NCBI RefSeq assembly: GCF_000330505.1 | Contig: NW_004440321.1 | Location: forward strand, 2,842 to 27,839 | Direction: 5' to 3' | Length of the DNA stretch: 24,998 nucleotides | DNA from: Entamoeba invadens IP1 | Taxonomy: Eukaryota > Evosea > Mastigamoebida > Endamoebidae | Shown: positions 1 through 8,249 of the stretch, one piece after another | Layout: the number at the start of each line of letters is the position of its first letter | Position numbering within the stretch: position 1 is the first letter of the stretch | Notes under the pieces: generated by a model | The model's input: the letters and a program-made list of their open reading frames with translations, nothing else | What the model was told of the DNA's origin: nothing | The model's database searches: none | Made by a program: the position numbers and the translations under genes

Positions 1-754
1 GATATCAAGAAAAAGTATTGTTTATTAAAACTTTCGAATTATAGAGTTTTATTTATTAAACAAACAAAATATAATTTTCAACAACACGTTTTGAAATCGG
101 TATAAATTGTTGTAATATTATCTTAATTATCCAGATCTTTTTCCAATAAAGAAAAATAATAAAGAATTATAGATAAAAGGTTGATAAAAAAACTTGTTTG
201 TTATTTAAAACGGAAACTAGATTGTTTTTTTCATTCAAAAAGATTTAAAAAATTGCACAATCTAAGTTGACAAATTGACGTTTTTAATCAAACCACTTTT
301 TGAATTGTGTGCAAGTCAAAAAGAGGTTTAATTGGTTATTTATCAGATTTTAAACAATTTAAAATATTAAAAAATCCAGTGTTTTAAAATAAAATCTTCA
401 ATATTTGAATCTGGTTATTTATTTAATAAAATAATTTGGAAGCAAAATAAAACAGCACATATTTATGTATATTTTTAGAAAAACATACAAATTAAAAAAT
501 TTTACACTTCCTTAAAAACGAAACCAGTTTTTATTAAAACAAAAGTTTTTCTAAAATAAGTGTTGTCTAATTTGAATTACACTAAATTATGCTGTATATA
601 CTCAAGGTTTAATTAAATTAAAAAGGTTTATTATCCAAATATTAAATGGTAGACATTTTAATCACGTTTTTTATTATTAAACTTAAAGTACCAAAAAGTC
701 TATAATAGATGAAAATAAAATATTATAAATAACTAAAAAAACAAATATCAAGGA
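1..754. other. AT-rich spacer without a recognisable gene
   Basis: About 750 bases of A/T-dominated sequence with many short A and T runs. I see no convincing reading frame, tandem repeat unit or RNA gene here. In Entamoeba, tRNA genes commonly sit in AT-rich arrays, so this may be array spacer, but no repeated unit is visible in this window. Confidence 0.5.
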
Positions 755-836
755 GACAACGTGGCCGAGTGGTCCAAGGCGTATGACTCGAAATCATTTC
801 TCATTTGAGGCGTAGGTTCAAATCCTGCCGTTGTCG
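755..836 (+). tRNA. tRNA-Ser (anticodon CGA)
   Basis: Serine tRNA reading UCG codons. The 7-bp acceptor stem (GACAACG with CGTTGTC) is perfect and the discriminator is G. The D arm reads GCCGAGTGGTCCAAGGC. The anticodon loop CTCGAAA gives CGA, with no intron. A long variable arm follows (class II, as expected for Ser), then a T arm with loop TTCAAAT and one G-T wobble in its stem. An oligo-T tract at 845-848 fits a Pol III terminator. It is divergent to the next tRNA gene, which lies 56 bp away on the other strand. Confidence 0.93.
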
Positions 837-892
837 TTATTTTATTTTGGATGATAAAAAACCAAAATATATTAATTGTGTATAAAACAAAA

Positions 893-963
893 TGCATTTG
901 CCGGGACTCGAACCCGGATCTCCACCTTAAAAGGGTGGAATTCTGCCCTTAGACCACAAATGC
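893..963 (-). tRNA. tRNA with UUU (Lys) anticodon in a glycine-type body
   Basis: A 71-nt cloverleaf on the minus strand. The acceptor stem GCATTTG/CAAATGC is perfect, the discriminator is A, the anticodon stem is CCACC/GGTGG, the loop CTTTTAA gives anticodon UUU (Lys), and the T arm is CCGGG-TTCGAGT-CCCGG. TTTT follows immediately (889-892 on +), as a Pol III terminator. The body (GCAT acceptor start, GTGG after the acceptor, AGAATTC before the anticodon stem, CCGGGTTCGA, A73, total length) closely resembles eukaryotic tRNA-Gly as I know it rather than typical tRNA-Lys. The D stem is weak, with a C-A mismatch. It is called Lys by anticodon; charging identity is uncertain. Confidence 0.85.
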
Positions 964-1281
964 TTCTTATATTTAAAAATTATTAATGAAGCTTTATCTC
1001 ACATAATATAAATCATAAATAAAACAAAATCAATGGATTATTTAGTGTGATACTCAATACACAATCAATTATAATCATGTTTCAAACAAGTATCAACAAA
1101 AAAGTTAAATTAATCAATTGCTATTTTAATTTATTATTACTATTTTTGTTATTATTACAAAACTTCTTTTTGATATTAAATTGTAATTGTTCAAAAGATA
1201 CTTACTATCTGGTTATACTTTAAATAATTATTAAGTTTCGAATTGGGATTTTCAACAGACCAATATATCGATGATTAAAAA

Positions 1282-1363
1282 TGTCCCGGCGGGGATCGAA
1301 CCCGCGACCCTCGCATAACTCTATTCTATAAGTACGATGCACTACCGGCTGTGCTACGGGGCC
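1282..1363 (-). tRNA. tRNA-Ile (anticodon UAU) with 10-nt intron, irregular acceptor stem
   Basis: The D arm GCAC/GTGC is good, the anticodon stem TCGTA/TGCGA (one wobble) encloses a 17-nt loop, and the T arm GCGGG-TTCGATC-CCCGC is perfect. Reading the loop as CTTATA plus a final A gives anticodon UAU and a 10-nt intron just after position 37, the normal eukaryotic tRNA intron position; introns are common in tRNA-Ile(UAU). The acceptor is odd: 5' GGCCCCG against 3' CGGGACA. If the last A is the discriminator, the 3' strand is one base short and there is one C-A mismatch; otherwise positions 1 and 3 mispair. Five T (1277-1281 on +) follow directly. It may be functional, edited or a decaying copy. 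Confidence 0.78.
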
Positions 1364-1405
1364 TTTTTAATATAAAAAAATGTCCAATGTTTTAGTGACA
1401 TACTT

Positions 1406-1427
1406 TTAACCCTTCCAATACCAGGAA
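1406..1427 (+). repeat. Left terminal inverted repeat of the piggyBac-like element
   Basis: TTAA plus CCCTTCCAATACCAGGAA. It pairs with 5878-5899 read on the minus strand, with three mismatches in 22 bases. The TTAA is the presumed target site. Confidence 0.6.
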
Positions 1428-1627
1428 TTTCCAAAAAATGTATACTTAATTTCATCTTATTCATTTTGAGTGTATTTTAGAGAGAATAAATGCAAAAAAA
1501 CGCTTTAAACTTTTAACAACCATGGAAAATACCAGGAAACAAAATTATTAGTAAAAAATAATTTAAAATGTTATAATTTAATAGTAAATTATAACCTAAA
1601 ATCGTATTTTTATTGAAAAAATGTTCA

Positions 1628-1688
1628 CTTTTTTCAACGAGGGAGACTTGAAGATTCCTCTGATTATTCTCTTTTCAAGTTGAAAAAG
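1628..1688. repeat. Imperfect hairpin in the left arm of the piggyBac-like element
   Basis: The arm CTTTTTTCAAC (1628-1638) pairs with GTTGAAAAAG (1679-1688). Nested inside, ACTTGAAGA is complementary to TCTTTTCAAGT with one bulge, overlapping the outer right arm. The two stems are therefore alternatives. No coding potential is seen around it; the rest of 1432-2940 is AT-rich with no gene I can support. Confidence 0.35.
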
Positions 1689-2940
1689 TTTTTGTTTTTA
1701 TATCAAAAAAATAGTATAGTATATTAAACTAAACACAATAATAATTGTTACAAAAAGGAGTTTCAGAATGTAAAAATGAATTATATAACTTTTCAATTTG
1801 AATATTTATTATTGAAAAACAAGGGATACGTCATTCCTTGAATATTCAGAAAAGCGATTACATCAAACAAAAAAACACTGTGATCTCATAATTATTTTTT
1901 TGTCTTTTTTGTAATTCAGTGAAAAATAAAATAATTCGAGTTTGTCAAAAAAGAGTAAAATATAAAACTGAAAAAATAAGAAGAAAATACACTTTTGTGA
2001 AAATCACATTTTTTAGTTCTTTCTTATTCAATAAACAATAAAAACCTTTAAATTTAATAATAAATGAATAAGATTGATTTTTAATTGTCAGAAACATCAG
2101 TTTGAATAGAAAAAGAGTCATAAACAACTCAAGGAGTAAAATAAAGACAGTAAAACCAAAATTTGTCTTAAATGATCATGACACCTTGTTTATTTAATTT
2201 CGTGTGTCTTCCAGTTGTGAGTAATAAAGATATGACTTTTTCAAAAAAAAGATAAATGTATTATGAATACAGAGAGCAAATTTTTCTATATGATTGGTAA
2301 GACAAGTATTTGTTTGTTATTATTAAACAAATGGTAACATATAATCTGTTTTGTCTGATTATTTTTTTGTTTTGGCATTTGTTTTTTGAAAATGCATTTT
2401 TGGGATGAAAATCAAAACCAGAAAATTAATGAAAACGAAAGATTTACTGATAAATGGTGTATACTTTATGTATATACTTATAAGATAGTGACGCTTATCA
2501 ACCAGATTTTGTATTCTATACACCCACTTTCACAATATATAGCTATTTGAAGTGAATATACTGTTTGTTGTTTGTGGCGTTTATACAGGGATACACAATA
2601 GGAACTGACCAACAAATAGATTCACAATTCTTCTATTTTGAATTGATATACCAACTCAGTAGAGTGATGCTATCCTTACAAATTCAAAATCAATGATAAA
2701 GCATACAAAAACGAAGAATCAGGGTGATGTGAGTAAGAGATTTGGAAATTATGTAATCACATCATTTATTTGTATTATATTATAGTAAAAAATTAGTATA
2801 ATAATAATTTTATAAAAAAAAGCAAAGCCCCTCCCCCTATAAATATGTTAAAAAACGCTTTGAATATTGTATGATATAGAGAAATGATTTTCAGATATCA
2901 CAAAAGAAACAGAAAAATAACAAAGAAAATAAATAGATTA

Positions 2941-4743
2941 TTAACTATAATAAAACCTATAAAACCAAAGAAGTAATTTACTCCATTTCCATCAATAACT
3001 CTGTCAATTCATTGAGGAAATTCAACCTGTCCACCTTATCGTGGTGATGATGATATACCTTGTAGGCATTGAGGGCAGCGATGTCAAGTAAATCATAAAG
3101 TATTCTCACATTCCATCTTGAAGTGCGCCTTCTACAAGTGTAAGTATGTATCATCTGATCTGCACTATCAACGCCTCCCATTGTCGCATTGTATTGTTTT
3201 ATCACATTTGGTTTGTGTACACTCACAAGTTTGCCATCCTTTCCCCTCACTTGCTCCTGAACGGTGTACAACTCTTTAGCATTATGCATCGTCGTCATAA
3301 TGAGCACCAACTTCTTCTTTTCGTTATAGTAAGAAAGCAATTTGCATACACCCTTTGTATACACTTCCGTTGAATCTGCCTCTCTTGTAGTAGCCTTCTT
3401 ATCATCATTGGGGTCATAATTTTTGATTTGCTTGGCTTCTTCTGGTACCTCAACTCTGTTTTTTCGCACACTCCCAAGCAATGTTGAACCATATTGAGCC
3501 AAATAATGTGCCAATCTTAAGCTGCAGAAAAGTTGTCGCATACAACTGTCACAAACTTTCCCATACACAATTGCGGAGCTACCATATCTATCGTCACACG
3601 AAATCCTTGATTTTCTTTTTTCTTGTCGCATTTTCCACAGTACATCTGTAGGTTTATAACCATACCACTTTCACAATCACAGCACATCTTTTTGTTATTC
3701 ATTGAACATATTATCAAACACAATATCAACAACAAGTCAATTACCGATGTATATGTCTCAACACCGTGAATCTCCGACTTCATTGATTATTCTTACAACA
3801 AAAACAAAAAACAAAACTTGATGCCGTAACGCTGAGGTTTGGACTTGATGAATACCTTTGCCCATATCTTTCCCTTGAATGCGCAAAGGTGTTCATCAAC
3901 CGATAGTGTGGTGCTCGGTGTAAAGTATTTGTTGTTCACTAAGTTGTGAATAAAAGCTTCCAACACTTCCCTAATTTTGCCAAATTTGTCATTTGAGTTT
4001 GGCGTGTTTGATGCTTTGATTAACCCTTTTTCTATAGTCTCTTCATCATTTACTTTTTGTCTCACTTCAACATCCTTTTTTAGCTTCTCTCCGGTCAGGT
4101 CAACAGGATGTTTTTTGACCCACTCATCACAACTCAAATAGTCTTCTTCTTCAGTCTCTTCTTTATTCTCTGGATTTTCCTCTTCATCGGATGCACTGTC
4201 CTCACTCTCTTCTTCATCACCTATAAAACAACTCTCTTTCTCAACTTCATCCGGAAAAGTTGTGACATCGTAAGTCTCTATGTTAGCATTGATAAGTTGA
4301 AAAACATTTCTGGGCATAGCTTTACCATAAATATTTGGTTTCCCGTGTTTTTCGTTCCAAAGCTCGAAATTGGATTCTTTATGTCGTGGTGTGCTCCCAT
4401 ATATAGTAAAATGCCGAAATATCGTATAATGTCTATTTTTGTTATTTGGGGTTTACCTTATTTTCCTGATAATTTGGCGTTGGTAAATGCTGTTATTTTT
4501 TCGACTAAATTTTCGTCAAAAAACCCAAAAACAAGTCAGAAGCAGTCGAATTACAAAATTCTGCTTTATAGTCAGCACCCACATTCGCAACCTTCCTTTT
4601 GAACTTTTTCTTTTCTTTGTTGATGGGGCCCATTGCTTTCCACTTGTAGTCACCAACAATCAAGTCTTCCATGTGATAAGAACGAGTTTGGATGTTTTTT
4701 TTTGTAACATGAATGTTGGTATAATGGTTTTATAATAGTTTAA
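2941..4743 (-). mobile_element. Alternative, inner TTAA-bounded piggyBac unit (1.8 kb)
   Basis: The left end at 2941 reads TTAACTATAATAAAACC. The right end, read on minus from 4743, is TTAAACTATTATAAAACC. After TTAA (and one extra A on the right) 12 of 13 bases agree. The pair fits tightly round the transposase relic: 35 bp beyond its stop and about 55 bp before its start. Size and spacing are more typical of a compact autonomous piggyBac than the outer 4.5-kb unit, but the matching bases are mostly A/T, so chance is a real alternative. Confidence 0.4.
2978..4672 (-). pseudogene. piggyBac-family (DDE_Tnp_1_7) transposase, decayed
   Basis: A cut-and-paste transposase relic on the minus strand, starting at the ATG at 4670-4672 and ending at TAA 2978-2980. 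Frames in order: an N-terminal lysine-rich part; the family motif RYFGILLYMG (near 4415); an acidic stretch (DEEESEDSASDEEEN, near 4210); LSVDEHLCAFKG with the first catalytic Asp (near 3890), followed by KPQRYGIK; VVCDNF with the second Asp (near 3530); LLGSVRKNR; then YNATMGGVDSADQ with the third Asp (near 3170) and W/LLD/NAY motifs at the C-terminus. The three Asp positions survive but lie in different frames: I see at least four frameshifts plus an in-frame TAA at 4458-4460. No cysteine-rich C-terminal domain follows. It is certainly not functional as read. Confidence 0.88.
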
Positions 4744-5877
4744 TTATTATATCACATAATTCAAATTAAATTAATAAAAAATATATTATAATAACATTTA
4801 AAACAAAATAACATTCATTATACTTTATAAAAATACTTTAAATAAAAATAAATATAAACAACAACCCTGAAAGTTGAACTGAAAAATAATATGGAAATAA
4901 CACCAAAAGGATGACATAACATAAACATGTTAACGAAGAATGGGTAAATGTATACACAAGCACGCAAATACAACTTTTGTACTCAAATGTAATAGTTTGT
5001 TTATAGTTTCTATGTGCTCTGTCAAATACTAACAAACAGATTCGTAATTCTCAAAAATGTACGTGTAAACCTTTCATGTTAAATGTTTGTTTTTGAGTAA
5101 ATTTTAATTATCAATAACTATGAGGGGGTAAAATTCTGCAGTGTTTCATGAATATACACAGTTAAATATACACGCAAAAAACATATTTGAACAAATACAC
5201 GTAGTAGATAATGAGTGAAAAGAACAACTTTTATTTGCTTTGGACTGATGTTTGTTGATGTTTATTTATTTTCATTTTATGTATACTTGTTATGATGTAA
5301 TATCTTTTGTCTATAACCAAAATAAACGATAAAAGCGTCGAAAACGAAATTATATAACAGAAAAGAAGAAGAGTGAGATGATGATACACTAAAGGGACAA
5401 AAAGAAAAGTGAAAATGTTCAATGAATTAGCAAGTAACACACATAACCCCACATAAGGGTTCAACGAATAAACTATACTTTTTAATTTAAACCAATTATT
5501 TTAATTCATCGTTTTTGTTGTCATTATAGTAAATATATAATAATAAAACTTTACAATATGAACTGTAAACTTCAATTTTTTAATTCTTTTTCGTATCTTC
5601 GAAACATTTGGCATTTTTAACACTTGTTATACCTTTTGAATTATTTTTTATTATAAACAACAAGTAATTGTTACACTCAATACAAAATTGCTACTCACTT
5701 ATTCAGTTTTTCTGTTGTTTTGATAAAAAAAATGACGGTTATTTGTTTATACATTATTTTTACTGGCTTTCATGAACTATAAAATGGTAATTTTCCTGTC
5801 AACTTTTCAGAATTTTGGAATTGAATTTTGTTTTTTTGAAAATTTTTGAAAAAAAAATAAAAATTAAATTTTGTTGA
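4744..5877. other. Non-coding right arm of the piggyBac-like element
   Basis: About 1.1 kb of AT-rich DNA between the inner and outer TTAA ends. Minus-strand frames at 4838-5035 and 5231-5464 are open but hydrophobic and low-complexity, as expected by chance at this composition; I do not call them genes. Confidence 0.45.
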
Positions 5878-5899
5878 TTTCTGGTACTGTAAGGGTTAA
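5878..5899 (-). repeat. Right terminal inverted repeat of the piggyBac-like element
   Basis: On the minus strand this reads TTAACCCTTACAGTACCAGA, matching the left end at 1406-1427. It is followed outward by AT-rich DNA. Confidence 0.6.
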
Positions 5900-6233
5900 T
5901 AATAATATTTATTTTTCATTAATTTTAAAACTAAATCGAAAACGATTGTGTTTTTTGTTATAAACCAATTATATTATTTTTGGAAATTCAGAACATTTTG
6001 ATTGAGTATTTTAAACAATAACATAATATTATAAACTTTGAAATACGTGTAATACATTTTAAAGTGTAAAATTATATTATTTTTTGTGACTCTCGATTTT
6101 AATACAAATTGTGGCAGTTGATTTGAAAACAAAACCGACATTGTAGAAACATGTGTCATTGGTTTTTGTTATTGATTTTTTGTCATTTTTATTATCACTG
6201 TTTTTAAGTTTGCGTTCTTGTTTTTTGTTATAA

Positions 6234-6314
6234 AATGTATAACCGGGAATTGAACTCGGAAACAGTGGTCTGGAAATAGAAACCCCGCCGCATTGGCCTT
6301 AGTGCTTTCTATAT
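6234..6314 (-). pseudogene. tRNA-like relic
   Basis: The minus strand carries a near-consensus internal B box, CCGAG-TTCAATT-CCCGG (4 of 5 stem pairs), preceded by a possible anticodon stem GGTTT/AGACC with an 8-nt loop CTATTTCC, and a D-arm-like segment GCACTAAGGCCAATGC. There are about four extra bases between the D arm and the anticodon stem, and the acceptor strands pair poorly. This combination suggests a degenerate tRNA gene or tRNA-derived sequence; the anticodon cannot be assigned. It could also be chance. Confidence 0.35.
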
Positions 6315-6674
6315 ATAATATGAATTCTTTATATATTGACACTTCGATTAACATGTGTATCAAATGTTTTTCAATATGTGAATTGAATTGGTTTAACACA
6401 TTTATCGGAATATGTCAAACACATGTTGATAAATAAACTATAAAAACAAATTCAAATACAGAGTATGGTTTATGTTTTGAATTCGATTCGGAATGTGAAA
6501 CGAGCTCAAAAACAACAAAAAAATGCTACAAATGTAACCTGGTTATTATTCACATTCTGTTTTACCATTTACTTGTTAACAATGAGACGAGACACGTGGA
6601 AACAATTGTGATAAACAATATGTACTTCATATAAATTTGGTAACAATTTAAAACTTGATGGAAATTCGCTTTAA

Positions 6675-6935
6675 TGCGAGTTGTGTCAACATTTGATTCT
6701 AATTGTCAGACACGCGCTTCCAATGGAGAGAAAAAGAAAGTGTCTGACTTGTAAAGATAAGAACAGACCTACCAATAATGAGATTTACAATCAGTGTGTT
6801 ACAAATATATCGTGTTTCAAAGCACAAAGACTGACTAATGTGAGAGCTGTTTGACAATTAACGTCAACTACATTACATGCTTATCAGACTCAACAAAGAA
6901 ATTTAGTGTCTGCAAAGCAGAGTATTAACATTTAG
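6675..6935 (+). pseudogene. Cysteine-rich coding relic of unknown family
   Basis: An 87-codon frame open from just after a TAA to TAG 6933-6935, broken once by TGA at 6852-6854; an ATG lies at 6723. It contains KRKCLTCKDKNRPT and later a Cys and a CF pair (NQCVTNISCFK). The C-x2-C ... C ... CF spacing, preceded by RHALPMERKR, loosely recalls the cysteine-rich C-terminal domain of piggyBac transposases, but two expected cysteines are missing and no catalytic domain is visible upstream. Base composition is less AT-biased than the flanks, supporting former coding. No function can be assigned. Confidence 0.35.
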
Positions 6936-7149
6936 GTTTTGAAATTTTGGCAAAGATCGATTAAAATCCAACTTATATTGTAAAATTAGTAATAATTAAT
7001 TATTAAAAATAATAATAATTAATCGTTTATAGCTTTTTTTAAAGAAGTTTACATTAATATAAAATATAATATATTTTTTATAAATAATTATTATTATTAT
7101 TATAATAATTTATTATAAATGTTATTATTCGGAATAGTATATTTTTAGT

Positions 7150-7157
7150 ATTTATAA
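7150..7157 (+). repeat. Left 8-bp TSD of the hAT-type element
   Basis: ATTTATAA, identical to 8173-8180. Confidence 0.8.
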
Positions 7158-8172
7158 TCAGGGTGGGCTATAAGATCCTATTTTTTTTTGTTATTGGAAA
7201 AAAACTTAAAAAACAATAAAATGGTAAATAACATTATCATTTTTAAAAAACAAAAAGAAAATGACAAAACACAATTATTTATACCAAAAGATAAAATAAA
7301 AAAAATAAAACGATAATTTATATTAGACACAAAATTATTTTCAAATTACTTTAGAATACAACAATATACATATATCTTTGTGTTAATATAATTGTACGTT
7401 AAAACCTTTCATTTGTAAATTATACATGCAAATAAAACTTATTTAAAGTTGCTCTGATAACAGTTTTTTTATTTGGGTGATAATAATTATTTTGACTGAT
7501 TATTATCGTATTATGAATGATCATATTTATCAAGAAAATTAACTAAAGATAAGTTTTACATTTTTTTGAAAGTAATATGGTTGACTTCATTCGAAAAATA
7601 ATACATTGTTTGTTTTGTATTATTGCAAAAGATAATGAAAATACTTCTATTTGATTGTTTAATTTATACGATAATTTAAAAGGGACACAAATGAACGATT
7701 CAAAACCTTTGTTAAACTGACAAATATACATATATATACATTTACAATTAACAATAATGTATATGTTGAAAAAGTATGTTAGTTGTTCAAATAAAATTTT
7801 TATGTTGAAATCACTAAAATTATTTCTAATAAATTTTATTGGTTGTAAGTATCTTTTGTGTACATTACAATTATAATGAGTGAATGTAATTATTTGATTT
7901 TAAAAACTCTGCATCCCATAATATCATATGCTTTTTACTGTTTAATTTTTGTTCTTTAAAACTGGATTATAACACATTGTAATGATGATTTAAACTATAC
8001 AGAAATTTTGTTTAAATCGTTAACTATAGTTTTACCAATTATTTTAAAAACATTTTAACTCTAAAAAACTTTTTGAATTTTTTGTTGACAATATGCTAAA
8101 ACTTAAAATGAACTGACACGTATTAGAGATTGCCACGAAGTTGTTTAAAAACTGGATCTAGGCCGACCCTGA
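7158..8172. mobile_element. Non-autonomous hAT-type element (about 1.0 kb)
   Basis: The left end reads TCAGGGTGGGCTATAAGATCC; on the minus strand the right end reads TCAGGGTCGGCCTAGATCC. CAGGG-type ends are typical of the hAT superfamily. The element is flanked by an exact 8-bp direct repeat ATTTATAA (7150-7157 and 8173-8180), the TSD length of hAT elements. The interior is AT-rich with no credible reading frame, so it would depend on a transposase elsewhere. Its right end is only 77 bp from the ATG of the BspA-type gene at 8250, so it occupies or replaced that gene's upstream region. Confidence 0.82.
8107..8114 (+). promoter_or_regulatory. Possible GAAC-type promoter element
   Basis: AATGAACT matches the GAAC core promoter motif described for Entamoeba histolytica. 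It lies 136 bp before the ATG at 8250, farther than usual, and inside the hAT-type element, so it may be coincidental. No clear TATA-like or initiator motif could be fixed between it and the start codon. Confidence 0.2.
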
Positions 8173-8180
8173 ATTTATAA
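8173..8180 (+). repeat. Right 8-bp TSD of the hAT-type element
   Basis: ATTTATAA, identical to 7150-7157. Confidence 0.8.
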
Positions 8181-8249
8181 CACATGAATTTGGTAGATTA
8201 TTTTTAATTTTAACAATTTAATATGAAAATAATTACATCTCAATAACAT

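Larger units (their letters stand above)
1406..5899. mobile_element. piggyBac-like element bounded by TTAA (about 4.5 kb)
   Basis: The left end reads TTAACCCTTCCAATACCAG (from 1406). The right end, read on the minus strand from 5899, is TTAACCCTTACAGTACCAG. About 19 of the first 22 bases match. TTAA target sites followed by CCCT are the classic piggyBac signature, and a piggyBac-family transposase relic lies inside (2978-4672). The 11-mer AATACCAGGAA of the left end recurs at 1528-1538, like a subterminal binding-site repeat. Long non-coding arms (about 1.5 kb left, 1.2 kb right) are unusual for the family. A second TTAA-bounded pair at 2941-4743 competes as the true boundary, so the structure may be one element or one nested in another. 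Confidence 0.6.

Noticed and set aside
1945..2127. Open minus frame of 60 codons
   Set aside because: Made almost only of F, L, I, K and Y, as expected from AT-rich DNA; no motif and inside a transposon arm.
2828..2846. Short C-rich tract followed by CTATAAATA, resembling a promoter
   Set aside because: It faces right, away from the only gene near it (transposase on minus), and no plus-strand gene follows.
4108..4735. Two plus frames overlapping the piggyBac transposase
   Set aside because: They are the antisense of the transposase N-terminus, whose minus-strand motifs (RYFGILLYMG, acidic stretch) are clear.
7543..7731. Minus frame of 62 codons in the hAT-type element
   Set aside because: Low-complexity and no hAT transposase motif; the element appears non-autonomous.
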